DNA from: Nitratireductor arenosus
Lineage (GTDB): Bacteria > Pseudomonadota > Alphaproteobacteria > Rhizobiales > Rhizobiaceae
Assembly: GCF_009742725.1 (NCBI RefSeq)
Contig: NZ_WPHG01000002.1
Span: forward strand, 1-64,000
Direction: 5' to 3'
Length of the DNA: 64,000 nt
Position numbers and translations under genes: made by a program. A model generated the notes under the pieces. That model saw only the letters and a list, made by a program, of their open reading frames with translations. It was not told the DNA's origin and made no database searches. The stretch's first letter is position 1. Each line of letters opens with the position of its first letter. Positions 1 through 10,230 of the stretch are shown in pieces.

Positions 1-45
1 CTGGATCACAGACCACTCGAAATCCGTGAGATCGAATCGGGCCAT
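1..45 (-). CDS. IS transposase, N-terminal fragment (continues past the window)
   Basis: The minus strand starts with ATG at 45, preceded by a GGAGG ribosome site, and reads MARFDLTDFEWSVIQ to the window edge. That opening is typical of IS5-family (DUF4096/DDE) transposases of alphaproteobacteria, which begin MARFDLSDxEW. Only 15 residues can be seen, so integrity and the DDE residues are unknown. It is the only transposase recognised in the window. Confidence 0.55.
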   Translation of the reverse strand, partial: MARFDLTDFEWSVIQ

Positions 46-119
46 CGAAAACCTCCATGCAAGGAGGTCACTGAATCAGAAGCGCGCGCCAAAAGGAATC
101 CTGTTTATGGGTACGTGAC
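1..119 (-). mobile_element. End of an IS element (IS5-like), cut by the window edge
   Basis: Read on the minus strand, a transposase-like start lies about 70 bp inside what looks like the element's outer end, near position 119. The presumed terminal sequence on the minus strand begins GGTCACGTACCC. The element directly abuts a RIME-like repeat that starts at about 122. Only this end is visible, so the inverted-repeat partner, the target duplication and the family cannot be confirmed. IS5-like is inferred from the transposase N-terminus alone. Confidence 0.5.
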
Positions 120-121
120 CT

Positions 122-224
122 AGAGCGTTTCCAGGCGAAGTGGAACCGGTTCGCCGTTCGGAAACGCGTTAAAACAATAAGGTGGAGCCGGTCTGCGATT
201 CCGCGAAAAGCAGAACGGCTCTAG
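122..224. repeat. RIME-like intergenic repeat, copy 1
   Basis: This stretch of about 103 bp is closely matched by 46139-46238. Shared blocks include GCGTTTCCAGGCGAAGTGGA, AACGCGTTAAAACAATAAG and AAAAGCAGAACGG. Its ends are inverted with respect to each other (AGAGC near the left, GGCTCT at the right), so a transcript could fold. Elements of this size, composition and intergenic position are common in rhizobial genomes (RIME family). It lies between the IS end and the terminator of the BA14K gene. Confidence 0.75.
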
Positions 225-238
225 GGTATCCCGACAGG

Positions 239-266
239 AAAAACCCCGCCCGCAAAGCGGACGGGG
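239..266 (-). terminator. Rho-independent terminator of the BA14K gene
   Basis: On the minus strand a 10-bp stem (244-253 with 257-266, one G-U pair, loop of 3) is followed by a run of five U residues at 243-239. It lies 22 bp beyond the stop of the gene at 289-747. Confidence 0.75.
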
Positions 267-288
267 CAGCGCGCGTCATGCCTGGAGG

Positions 289-747
289 TCAGTCGGCGAC
301 GCAGAAATGGTCCTTGCCGTCGTAACCGCGATAGGTGCCGGTGCTGACGTTGAAGGAGCGATAGCGCTGCTGGCAATACCGCATCCATTCGCGCGTCCAG
401 GGCTGATAGCCGCCGCCGGCATAGGGGTCGGCATCGACCACGCGCCGGCGGTACTGGCGCGGCTGCGGGGGCGGCGGGAAATCGTCGAAGCCGGCATCGG
501 GGTAGTCGTCTATATAGGCCGGGGCCCTGTCCGCGCTGTTGACGGCGCCGACGATCAGGCCACCGACGACGAGGCCGAGAATGCCGGCGGCGAGGAGATC
601 GTCCTTGGCGTTCTGGCGATGGTTGATTTCGGGATGGCGTGGGCGATGCTCGCGCCAGCGCTGTCCGGCGCTGGCTTCCAGGACCGGCACCAGGGTGGTC
701 GCCGCGACCGCGGTGGCGAGAAGCAGGGACTTAAAAAAACGGTTCAT
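289..747 (-). CDS. BA14K-family exported protein
   Basis: A 152-residue protein with a Sec signal peptide (about residues 1-28, ending at ...LEASAG), a short hydrophobic glycine-rich segment around residues 54-70, a proline-rich linker, and a C-terminal module of about 35 residues. The module has the WxxxWMRYCQQRYRSF, TGTYRGYDG and FC pattern of the BA14K family, named for the Brucella immunoreactive 14-kDa protein with lectin-like activity. ATG at 747 is chosen because AGGAGA sits just upstream; a TTG directly before it has no better site. It is probably periplasmic or outer-surface. The gene is monocistronic with its own terminator. The function in this organism is not shown by the sequence. 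Confidence 0.85.
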   Translation of the reverse strand: MNRFFKSLLLATAVAATTLVPVLEASAGQRWREHRPRHPEINHRQNAKDDLLAAGILGLVVGGLIVGAVNSADRAPAYIDDYPDAGFDDFPPPPQPRQYRRRVVDADPYAGGGYQPWTREWMRYCQQRYRSFNVSTGTYRGYDGKDHFCVAD

Positions 748-1092
748 CAAGCTCTCCTTGAAAGCGCCGGCGCGGGAGGCGGGCCGGAATTGGCGCTGTT
801 TTAGAAGGGGGCGACTGAACGCTGGCTGAACGGCGCGTTCAGCTTGGACGCGGCACCGAAAAGCTGGCGTCGGGTTTCGAAACGATCATGCTTTGACAGG
901 GAGGTGGATCGATGGCGCCGCGGTGGGCTGCCGCGCTCCGAAAAGCGCTGGTGCCCGATCGAGACGCTGTGCCCGGCTTAACTTGGCGGGCGGCCGGCGC
1001 GGCCGGCGTGACTGTTCGGAAATGGCCCGGCCACTCGGCCGGGTTTTGGCGCGGGACCGGCGGCCCCGCGACGCGAAAGCGTGAGAGCGATC
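748..1092. other. Intergenic stretch, no gene seen
   Basis: No convincing coding region lies between the BA14K start and the cold-shock gene stop. The stretch should hold the BA14K promoter. One hairpin stands out: CCCGGCC (1026-1032) and GGCCGGG (1037-1043) followed by TTTT. It reads as a terminator in the plus direction, although no plus-strand gene ends there. On the minus strand it may act as a weak end for the cold-shock transcript. Confidence 0.4.
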
Positions 1093-1308
1093 TCAGGCGA
1101 GCATCAGATTGACCGCCTTGGGGCCCTTGCCGCGTCGGTCGGGTTCGGTGTCGAAGGAAACCTTTTGTCCGTCCTCGAGCCCGGTCAGCCCGGATGCCTG
1201 GACCGCCGAAATATGGACGAAAATGTCCTTGGCGCCATCGTCGGGCGTTATGAAGCCATACCCCTTGGCGTGGTTGAAGAACTTGACGGTTCCGGTCATC
1301 TGACCCAT
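1093..1308 (-). CDS. CspA-family cold-shock protein
   Basis: A 71-residue single OB-fold cold-shock protein. The two RNA-binding motifs are visible: RNP1 as KGYGFI at about 15-20 and RNP2 as DIFVHI at about 28-33. Length and motifs match CspA-type RNA/ssDNA chaperones of the cytoplasm. The start at 1308 is preceded by AAGGAG. It is distinct from the second cold-shock gene at 50446-50658: this copy ends with the [11 protein letters not shown] pattern, typical of the rhizobial group often expressed in stationary phase. Whether it responds to cold cannot be told from sequence. Confidence 0.93.
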   Translation of the reverse strand: MGQMTGTVKFFNHAKGYGFITPDDGAKDIFVHISAVQASGLTGLEDGQKVSFDTEPDRRGKGPKAVNLMLA

Positions 1309-1579
1309 CGGAATCTCCTTTCTCCCGTCAGTTTGCTCGGTTTGCGGGCAAGCCGCATGTCATCGGTCGTTCACTGGGGGAGAAGAAACAGTCGGATCGA
1401 CGCCGGGGCGGTGCCAGTGGCCCTCTCGTTCCGCGATCCACCCGGGCGCCACGGGCGCAGTCCTAGGCCGGGGCATGCTATTCCAGTCTCCGGGCCGGCA
1501 AATGCCCGAATGCGGAATTTGTCCCTTATTTTTACGTTTGCGGCAAGCGCGGATTTGCCGGCACGCCCCGCGACCGGGC

Positions 1580-1969
1580 TCAGTCGGAGATCGCCGGTTC
1601 GCTCGAACGCCGGATAACACGGATGCGGCAATCATTGCCGACATGGCGATGATAGATACGGCCGGCGCCCGGCACGCGATGAAGCCGCGGGTCGCGGTGG
1701 CAGTCCGCCGGCTTGCGGGGCTGGGCCGCCTCGTCGGCGACCGGCCGGCAGTCGCGCCGGCGGTGATGGTGGCGCACTGTCTTGCCGAATTCCGGCACGA
1801 AATGGCGGCGCGTGTCCCGATGGCAACCGCCGACCGGGATCAGGGCAAGCCCGCCATGCGGCGTCGACGGTTGTACCGCAAACACCGGAGCGGCCGTGGC
1901 GCCGGAGATGGCGGCCAGGGCGAGGGCCCCGGAAAGAAGCAGGCATGCGATGGCGGAACGAAGCGTCAA
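1580..1969 (-). CDS. Small exported His/Arg/Cys-rich protein
   Basis: A 129-residue protein with a clear signal peptide (MTLRSAIACLLLSGALALAA, cleavage near residue 26). The mature part has a GGCHRDTRRH motif, then repeated His/Arg clusters with regularly spaced cysteines (RDCRP, ADCHRD, NDCR). Short exported proteins with a GGCHxD start and CR repeats are common in Rhizobiales and have no assigned function; metal or polyanion binding is a guess from composition. The start is TTG with GGGAG upstream, because no ATG precedes the signal peptide in frame. The opposite strand has a longer open frame, judged to be a shadow. Confidence 0.6.
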   Translation of the reverse strand: MTLRSAIACLLLSGALALAAISGATAAPVFAVQPSTPHGGLALIPVGGCHRDTRRHFVPEFGKTVRHHHRRRDCRPVADEAAQPRKPADCHRDPRLHRVPGAGRIYHRHVGNDCRIRVIRRSSEPAISD

Positions 1970-2240
1970 GGTCCGGCTCCCGGTCTGGTGTTCTACGGGT
2001 CTATCTGGGGCCGGAAAGGCCGCCGATCCAAGGGGCGTTTCGAAAAACGGGATTTTTCCCTAACCAAAGGTGAAGCAGGCCGCAAAGCCGCCGGCCGCCA
2101 CGGACCTGTCGGTGCCGTAGCGTTACTGTGCGGTACAAACTGTGATCTCCCTCGCCGATCCGTTTCCACATTGTATGCGTTTAATAGTCAGGTTGGTAAA
2201 AATGCCCGCCGATGGAGCCGGCCGACAGGAGGCCAAGGAG

Positions 2241-2468
2241 ATGACCCGCCCCACGCAATCCCCCCGCCGCAAGCCCGTCCCGGCGCCGCCGCGCCCGAAG
2301 GAGGCACGCGAAGCGATCCGACAGGTGGTGGAGGCGGTGTGCAGCGAGCTCGGCGTGTCGGCGCGCCAGCGCGCGCGTCGCGCCGCGATCGAGCAAAGGG
2401 TTGTCGTTGCCTATAATCACGGTCCGCGCCAGCCGCTCGATCTCGTCCGCGCCGGGCTGGAAGGCTGA
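2241..2468 (+). CDS. Small conserved hypothetical protein
   Basis: A 75-residue basic protein: a proline/arginine-rich N-terminus, then an amphipathic region around EAIRQVVEAVCSELGV and RRAAIEQRVVVAYNHG. The ATG at 2241 is chosen over the upstream in-frame ATG at 2142 because AGGAGG lies 8 bp before it and the upstream extension looks like random sequence. No known domain was recognised. The helix pair might be a small DNA- or protein-binding motif, but nothing in the sequence settles that. It is isolated, transcribed toward the convergent uvrB. Confidence 0.5.
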   Translation: MTRPTQSPRRKPVPAPPRPKEAREAIRQVVEAVCSELGVSARQRARRAAIEQRVVVAYNHGPRQPLDLVRAGLEG

Positions 2469-2713
2469 CCCGGTCCACGATGCCGCAACCGGCTGTCCCG
2501 GGCCTGTCGCAGGCGATTGATCGGCGGATCCAGGTTTAGGCTGCCGAGTGCAACCCGTCGCAAAACCTAACGTCCATTCCGCAGATTGGCGGGGAGCGTC
2601 GCGCGGAGCGGATCGACCTTGGCGCCTCCATTTCCTTTGCGGAACCGGCCTGACTTCGCATCAATCCGCCGGACAGGTGAGCCGGACAGTCCATATCCGT
2701 CGGCACCCGGCCC

Positions 2714-5782
<3,069 letters not shown>

Positions 5783-5898
5783 GCCGGGAATATGGAGAGA
5801 GTCCGGCCGAAAGGGAAGGGTTCGGGTCGGTGCGCCGATGCCGGCGCGTCGCGCCTCCTGACAAGAGGGTGTCAGGAAGGTCGGCGCGCCGGCGGCGA

Positions 5899-6327
5899 TC
5901 AGGCGGGGTAACGCAGGCGGATCACGGGGTGGCCGGTCCGCTCGTCCACATGCCGTCCGGTCTCCACGAACCCGTAGCGGGCGTAAAAGCGCCGGCCGAC
6001 GGCATTGTCCACGAACACGTCCAGTTCGAGGTGGCCGCGTCGGGTTACGGCGTCGTCCACCAGCGCGCGGCCAAGGCCGCGGCCGTGAAAGGCGGGGTCG
6101 AGAAACAGGCCGCCGACCTGGTCGCCGAGCAGCGAGATGAAACCGACCGGCCGTGCGCCCATCCACGCGGTACGGGTATCGGCAGCCGGCAGGTAGACAT
6201 CGCGGATGTTGCCGGCCTCGCGCTGCAAAAAATCCTCGCCGAGAAAGGGATGGGCGAGACGGCTGGCCTTGAGCCAGATAGCGACGATGGCGTCGTCATC
6301 GACGCCGGGGCGGTAGGTCTTGATCAT
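5899..6327 (-). CDS. GNAT-family N-acetyltransferase
   Basis: A 142-residue single-domain acetyltransferase. The acetyl-CoA binding loop (motif A) is GRGLGRALV, preceded by the beta-4 strand [12 protein letters not shown] late [10 protein letters not shown] motif is typical of the YiaC/RimI-like branch that N-acetylates small amines or protein N-termini. ATG at 6327 (MIKTYRP) is chosen; a frame-open extension to 6363 starts at a weaker site and adds residues not found in the family. It lies 116 bp upstream of uvrB on the same strand and may share its transcript. The substrate is unknown. Confidence 0.85.
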   Translation of the reverse strand: MIKTYRPGVDDDAIVAIWLKASRLAHPFLGEDFLQREAGNIRDVYLPAADTRTAWMGARPVGFISLLGDQVGGLFLDPAFHGRGLGRALVDDAVTRRGHLELDVFVDNAVGRRFYARYGFVETGRHVDERTGHPVIRLRYPA

Positions 6328-6566
6328 GGTTTGCTCATGTCCGGTTCGGGCAGCACCAAACATACGCCGGCACGCTGCGCGGCGGGCTGCCTATTCAGGA
6401 TATTGGTAAGCCAAACGAACAGGGGCCCCGGCTTGCGACGGGGTTCATCCGTTTGCGGGGTGCTGCCGCCCCTCCTTTACCGGGACATAAAACCTCCGAG
6501 CATTCGCCGAACTGCTAGCGCGGATCGCAGGGACGCGCAAGTTCGTGTTCGCCGCAGCCGGGGCCT

Positions 6567-6695
6567 TCAGCCGAAATCCTTCGGCGTCAAAAAACCGGCG
6601 ACCCGGGCCACGCCTGGAGCCAGCGCGGACCAGTCGGCCCCGATCTCGAACCGCGCCAGCGCCGCGGCTGAAAATCCCGTCAGCGTCAGGTTGCC
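6567..6695 (-). pseudogene. Remnant: 3' end of a second sixA-like gene
   Basis: On the minus strand this stretch encodes about 40 residues ending in stop TGA (6569-6567). They include GFSAAALARFEI, ADWSALAPGVAR and FLTPKD. This parallels the C-terminus of the intact SixA at 8941-9456 (GALARFEV, HWSGLAPGTTR, FLKPKD). The two share an identical 18-bp stretch (GCGCTGGCGCGGTTCGAG) but differ elsewhere, so it is a diverged homologue. No start codon or catalytic RHG box is present, and an in-frame stop lies just upstream at 6698-6696. It lies directly downstream of the aminotransferase, in the same orientation as sixA. Confidence 0.65.
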
Positions 6696-6715
6696 TCACG
6701 CGCGAAACGCAGACG

Positions 6716-7900
6716 TTAGTTCACCAATGACTGCTTTACCCGGTCGCCGATGCCGGCCAGGCGGTCGACCGGCTCGTTGCTGAACACCAGCCGTACAAAC
6801 TGATCCGCGTTTTCGCTGCCCCAGTCGCGCATATAGGTGGCCGCGACCCGACCGCGCTCCAAGAGGCGTTGCGACGCTTCAAGGGACGTCAGCCCGAATT
6901 GGCCGACGTCGAGCAGCATCGACCATCCGCCGGCCGCCGGCACCAGGACGGTTCCGGAGCCCGGGTCGATACCGCGCAGTTCGTCGACGATGACGTCGCG
7001 CCGGGCCTGCCACTGCGCGATGGCGTCGGCGAGACCCGACCGCGCTGGGTCGCCGGACATCAATCGCGCGACGGGCATCTGGGCGATCCCTACCGCGTCT
7101 GCCGTATTGTAGATGTGGGCCTTGGCGATGGCGTCAAGCGCTGCGTGCGGCCCGACGACCCAGCCGACCTTCCAGCCGATCATGCGGTATTCCTTGGATG
7201 CCGAACCCACGGTGATCGTGCGTTCCGCCATGCCGGGGATCGATGCCGGGTGTATGAGCGCGCGGCCGTCATACAGGATGTTTTCCATCGCCGCGTTGTA
7301 GATCAGCCAGCAGTCGTTTCGCTGGCAGAAATCGGCGATGGCCTGCCACTCGCCGGCATTCAGCACCGCTCCCGACGGCATTGAAGGATTCATGATGAAG
7401 ACCGCCCGGCACGAGGGGGACGCGGCCGCCTCCAACCGTTCCAGGTCGAGGCGCCAAGCGCCCCGATGACGCCGGAACGGCACGAATGCCGGCGTTGCGC
7501 CCACCATCCGCACACGGTTGATCATGCCGCAATAGGTCGGGTCGGTGACCACCACCTCGCTGCCCGGATCCACCAGGGCGAGCAGCGAATTGAACAAACC
7601 TTCCATGCCCCCGCACGTGATGACGACCTCGCGGAAGGGGTCGTAGTCGTGACCGCATTGGCTCCTCAGCCGCGCCGAAACGGCCTCACGCAATTCGCTG
7701 CGACCCGTCAAGGGAAGCCAACTGTTGCTGTCGTCGTCGGCTGTGGCGCGAACGGTTTCGGCCACGGCCAGTTGAGGCACGGCGACGTCTGTGTCGAGAT
7801 TCTCCAGTCGCAGAATATCCGGGTCGTTGCCAGCGGCGAGAGCGACGCGATCGAGACCAATCCCGGAAATTCCATCGAGTCGTTTGGCTGTTGCGGGCAT
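6716..7900 (-). CDS. Class I/II aminotransferase-like PLP enzyme, atypical
   Basis: A 394-residue fold-type I PLP protein resembling aspartate/methionine aminotransferases. The Schiff-base lysine is K236 in SASKEYRMIGWKVGW, and PTYCGM and the PLP phosphate region are recognisable. Three otherwise near-invariant positions differ. The NPxNPTG box reads NPSMPSG, so the cofactor-contacting Asn is Met. The Asp that holds the pyridine nitrogen, normally in DExY, reads as N202 in YNAAMEN, with Tyr also changed to Met. The enzyme may have shifted chemistry or a sensor role. The start at 7900 has GGAGGA upstream. It is divergent from a GntR gene with a palindrome between them, so it is probably regulated by it. 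Confidence 0.8.
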   Translation of the reverse strand: MPATAKRLDGISGIGLDRVALAAGNDPDILRLENLDTDVAVPQLAVAETVRATADDDSNSWLPLTGRSELREAVSARLRSQCGHDYDPFREVVITCGGMEGLFNSLLALVDPGSEVVVTDPTYCGMINRVRMVGATPAFVPFRRHRGAWRLDLERLEAAASPSCRAVFIMNPSMPSGAVLNAGEWQAIADFCQRNDCWLIYNAAMENILYDGRALIHPASIPGMAERTITVGSASKEYRMIGWKVGWVVGPHAALDAIAKAHIYNTADAVGIAQMPVARLMSGDPARSGLADAIAQWQARRDVIVDELRGIDPGSGTVLVPAAGGWSMLLDVGQFGLTSLEASQRLLERGRVAATYMRDWGSENADQFVRLVFSNEPVDRLAGIGDRVKQSLVN

Positions 7901-7925
7901 GACAGCATCCTCCGATACAGGTTCC

Positions 7926-7952
7926 TGATATTAAATATTGGATCCAATATCA
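7926..7952. promoter_or_regulatory. Palindromic operator between aminotransferase and GntR genes
   Basis: A perfect 16-bp palindrome ATATTGGATCCAATAT (7935-7950) lies within an overlapping inverted pair TGATATT (7926-7932) and AATATCA (7946-7952). It is 26 bp upstream of the aminotransferase start and in the only AT-rich part of the divergent spacer. FCD-type GntR regulators bind short palindromes of this form, so the adjacent regulator is the likely ligand. The role is inferred from position and symmetry. Confidence 0.65.
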
Positions 7953-8162
7953 AGGTTAATGCGCCGCAATCGGACGGACATGCTGTGAGACCAGTTTTGA
8001 TCGATCTGCGTAGGATCGCCACGCGTGCGGGAAGTGAACGACTGCGCGGGCCCGGGCGCGGACCGTAAGGCATGCTGATATTGGCCGGCTCGATGGGACT
8101 TGCCCCTAGCCGTCGATTCAGGGTGCCGATAGAATGCGGCGCCGTTCTGCGAAAAAGGCGTG

Positions 8163-8861
8163 ATGGTGAAGACACTTCAGACCCTGATTGAAACCAGCCG
8201 TCGCCAGTACAGAACGATGACTGAAATGGTTGCCGCGACACTGCGTGAGGCAATCATCGGAGGGGCGCTTGGAAGCGGCGAAATGATTCGGCAGGATCAG
8301 CTTGCGGCGGCCTTCGGCGTCAGCCGGATGCCGGTGCGCGAGGCGCTGCGCCAACTTGAAGCCGAAGGGCTGGTCGAGTTTCTGCCCCATCGCGGCGCGG
8401 TCGTCGCCGAACTCAAGCCCGACGAAATTCTCGAGATGTGCGAAATCCGGAGCCTGTTGGAATGTCACGCGCTGAAAAAAGCCGTGCCGACGCTCAGCGA
8501 AGACGTTCTACGGCGGGCCGAATGCGTGCTCGATGAACTGGACGAGGAAAACGATGTCGCGCGCTGGGGTGAAATGAACCAGCGCTTTCACATGACGCTC
8601 TACGACAATCTTCGCGGCACGCGCCTATACGACCTGGTTGCGGCCCAATATCAACACCTTGATCGCTACATCCGGGTAACGCTGACCCAGCTTGACTATG
8701 CCGGGAAATCGCAGGCCGAGCACCGAATGCTGGTTGCCGCGTGCCGTGCCGGGGACCCCGATCGGGCAGCGGAGGTGTTACGCGCGCATCTTGCAAAAAG
8801 TGCTGGCGCGATCGCGGAGCTGTTGGCCGGCCAGCAAGCGTTGGCTGGAGCGCAGCGGTGA
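8163..8861 (+). CDS. GntR-family transcriptional regulator (FCD domain)
   Basis: A 232-residue regulator. The N-terminal winged helix-turn-helix is clear (LREAIIGGALGSGEMI, then QLAAAFGVSRMPVREALRQLEAEGLVE split over two segments), followed by an all-helical FCD ligand-binding domain from about residue 85. The FCD metal/ligand residues are plausible: D and R in the EMCEIRSLLE helix, H in NQRFHMTLY, and H in AEHRMLVAA. ATG at 8163 is taken; a GTG directly before it is possible. It is divergent from the aminotransferase-like gene and most likely controls it in response to a small carboxylate or amino acid. Confidence 0.9.
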   Translation: MVKTLQTLIETSRRQYRTMTEMVAATLREAIIGGALGSGEMIRQDQLAAAFGVSRMPVREALRQLEAEGLVEFLPHRGAVVAELKPDEILEMCEIRSLLECHALKKAVPTLSEDVLRRAECVLDELDEENDVARWGEMNQRFHMTLYDNLRGTRLYDLVAAQYQHLDRYIRVTLTQLDYAGKSQAEHRMLVAACRAGDPDRAAEVLRAHLAKSAGAIAELLAGQQALAGAQR

Positions 8862-8940
8862 TGCAAACCACTGAATGATCGGGCCTCTGTCGAAGCCGAC
8901 GGCCCCGATCTACGACCGGATGGCCCTTGCGTGTCGGTGG

Positions 8941-9456
8941 CTATTCTTCGTCCTTGGGCTTCAGGAACGCCGCGAGACGCGTGGTGCCGGGGGCGAGGCC
9001 GGACCAGTGCCTTGTCACCTCGAACCGCGCCAGCGCCCCGGTCGGAAACTTCGTTCGCAGCCGCGCCAGCGCGTCCGCGTCCGAGCCCGGCCCGGCAAGG
9101 TTTTCCGCCAGACGCTCCAGCCCCGGATTGTGGCCGACGACGAGCAGCCGCCCGGTCGCCGGCGGTACAGTCCGGATCGCGGCCAGGATCGCCTGGGGAT
9201 CGGCCTCGTAGATGTCGGACTCGAACCGGGTTTCGACCGAACGCGGCAATCCGGCTGCGACCAGTGCCCAGGTCTGCCGGGTGCGCAGGGCGGGTGAAAC
9301 CAGCGCCAGATCGGGTATCCAGCCGCGCCGGGCGATCGCGCGCGCCATGACCGGCGCCGCCTTGCGACCGCGCGCGGCGAGCGGTCGGTCGGCATCGTCG
9401 AGCGTGGCATCGTCCCAGCTCGATTTCGCATGGCGCAGCAGCAGGAGTTCGCGCAT
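8941..9456 (-). CDS. sixA: Phosphohistidine phosphatase SixA (histidine phosphatase family)
   Basis: A 171-residue member of the histidine phosphatase branch-1 family. The catalytic box LLLRHAKSSWDD lies at the very N-terminus (RHG-type, here RHA). The second conserved histidine is in VVGHNPGLE, and SPALRTRQT supplies the conserved arginine. Length and RHAKS match SixA proteins, which dephosphorylate HPt or phosphocarrier histidines in the cytoplasm. It converges with the GntR gene; an imperfect inverted repeat at 8877-8910 lies between them. A detached relative of its 3' end is at 6567-6695. The exact partner in this organism is unknown. Confidence 0.85.
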   Translation of the reverse strand: MRELLLLRHAKSSWDDATLDDADRPLAARGRKAAPVMARAIARRGWIPDLALVSPALRTRQTWALVAAGLPRSVETRFESDIYEADPQAILAAIRTVPPATGRLLVVGHNPGLERLAENLAGPGSDADALARLRTKFPTGALARFEVTRHWSGLAPGTTRLAAFLKPKDEE

Positions 9457-9465
9457 CGCGTGAGC

Positions 9466-9981
9466 CTAGGGACAGCCGTCCAGCGCGACGGCCAGCGTAT
9501 CTTGGGCGCCGTCGAGCGAAAAGGCGGCGAATGTTTCGAAGGGCGAGCCGTCGGCGGCGTTGGCGGCGGTGATGTCGAAATAAAGCACCAGGCGATGCCC
9601 GTCCCGCAGCGCCTCGATCAACCGGCGGTCGAGCGGGGCCAGGTGGTTTTCGGCCACCGTCCCTTCCGAAAACAGCACCACCGCGACGTCCGAGGCGGCC
9701 GCCACCAACGGCCAGTCATGATCGTCCACGCTGGCGATGATCTTGCCCGGCCGGTAAAAATAGTCGGCCGTACCGCCGGCCCGCGGCAGGACCGGACCGC
9801 CATCGGTGGCGTGGAGTTCGATCTGGAACGGATCGCCGCAGCCGATGGTCAGCGCAGCAAGGGTGCTGTTGGTGTCCTGCGCCGCGGCCACCGCCTGTCG
9901 CTCCTGCAGCCGCCATTGCGCGTGCGCGGCGGTGCTGGTTACGGCAAGGAGAAGCGCGGTCAAAAGGCAGTGCGGTTTCAT
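9466..9981 (-). CDS. Exported protein of unknown function
   Basis: A 171-residue protein with a signal peptide (MKPHCLLTALLLAVTSTAAHA) and a mature part beginning QWRLQERQAV. The body has alternating hydrophobic strands and motifs TIGCGDPFQIEL and HRLVLYFDIT, and ends in a Cys (ALDGCP). The two cysteines could form a disulphide. No family was recognised. ATG at 9981 is chosen because it opens a proper signal peptide; the frame stays open to 10431 but that extension overlaps a repeat and the divergent gene. It is 9 bp upstream of sixA on the same strand, so the two are probably cotranscribed. Confidence 0.7.
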   Translation of the reverse strand: MKPHCLLTALLLAVTSTAAHAQWRLQERQAVAAAQDTNSTLAALTIGCGDPFQIELHATDGGPVLPRAGGTADYFYRPGKIIASVDDHDWPLVAAASDVAVVLFSEGTVAENHLAPLDRRLIEALRDGHRLVLYFDITAANAADGSPFETFAAFSLDGAQDTLAVALDGCP

Positions 9982-10058
9982 GATCGCCAGTTTGCGCGAA
10001 CCCGGCCGGCTTGCAAGCCCGGACCGCCCTTCGGCCAATGCGCGAGATTGTCGCGTCC

Positions 10059-10100
10059 GAGCATGGTCTCGAAAAGTGGATGCCGATTTTCCGGAAAAGA
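10059..10100. repeat. Short dispersed rhizobial intergenic repeat
   Basis: The sequence around GTCTCGAAAAGTGGATGCC and TTTTCCGGAAAAGA matches the form of a very common intergenic repeat of rhizobia, in which a GAAAAGTGG motif is followed by a palindromic CCGGTTTTCCGG core. Only one recognisable copy lies in this window, so assignment rests on remembered family resemblance. It sits between the exported protein gene and the nuclease-fold gene. Confidence 0.4.
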
Positions 10101-10230
10101 CGGTGCCGGAGCAGGACGATGGATCATGATGGCGAGTCGGCGAACCGCCATCATGTTCTTGTGTGAAGTCGGCCACAGTGCCTTGGTCCGGTCGATGCCA
10201 GTATAGCGTGAAAACGATCGGGGTATCGCC

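Noticed and set aside
5783-6166. N-terminal extension of uvrB by 128 codons
   Set aside because: It overlaps the GNAT gene's 3' part and looks like random GC-rich translation; MVSKSDKK at 5782 is a better start.
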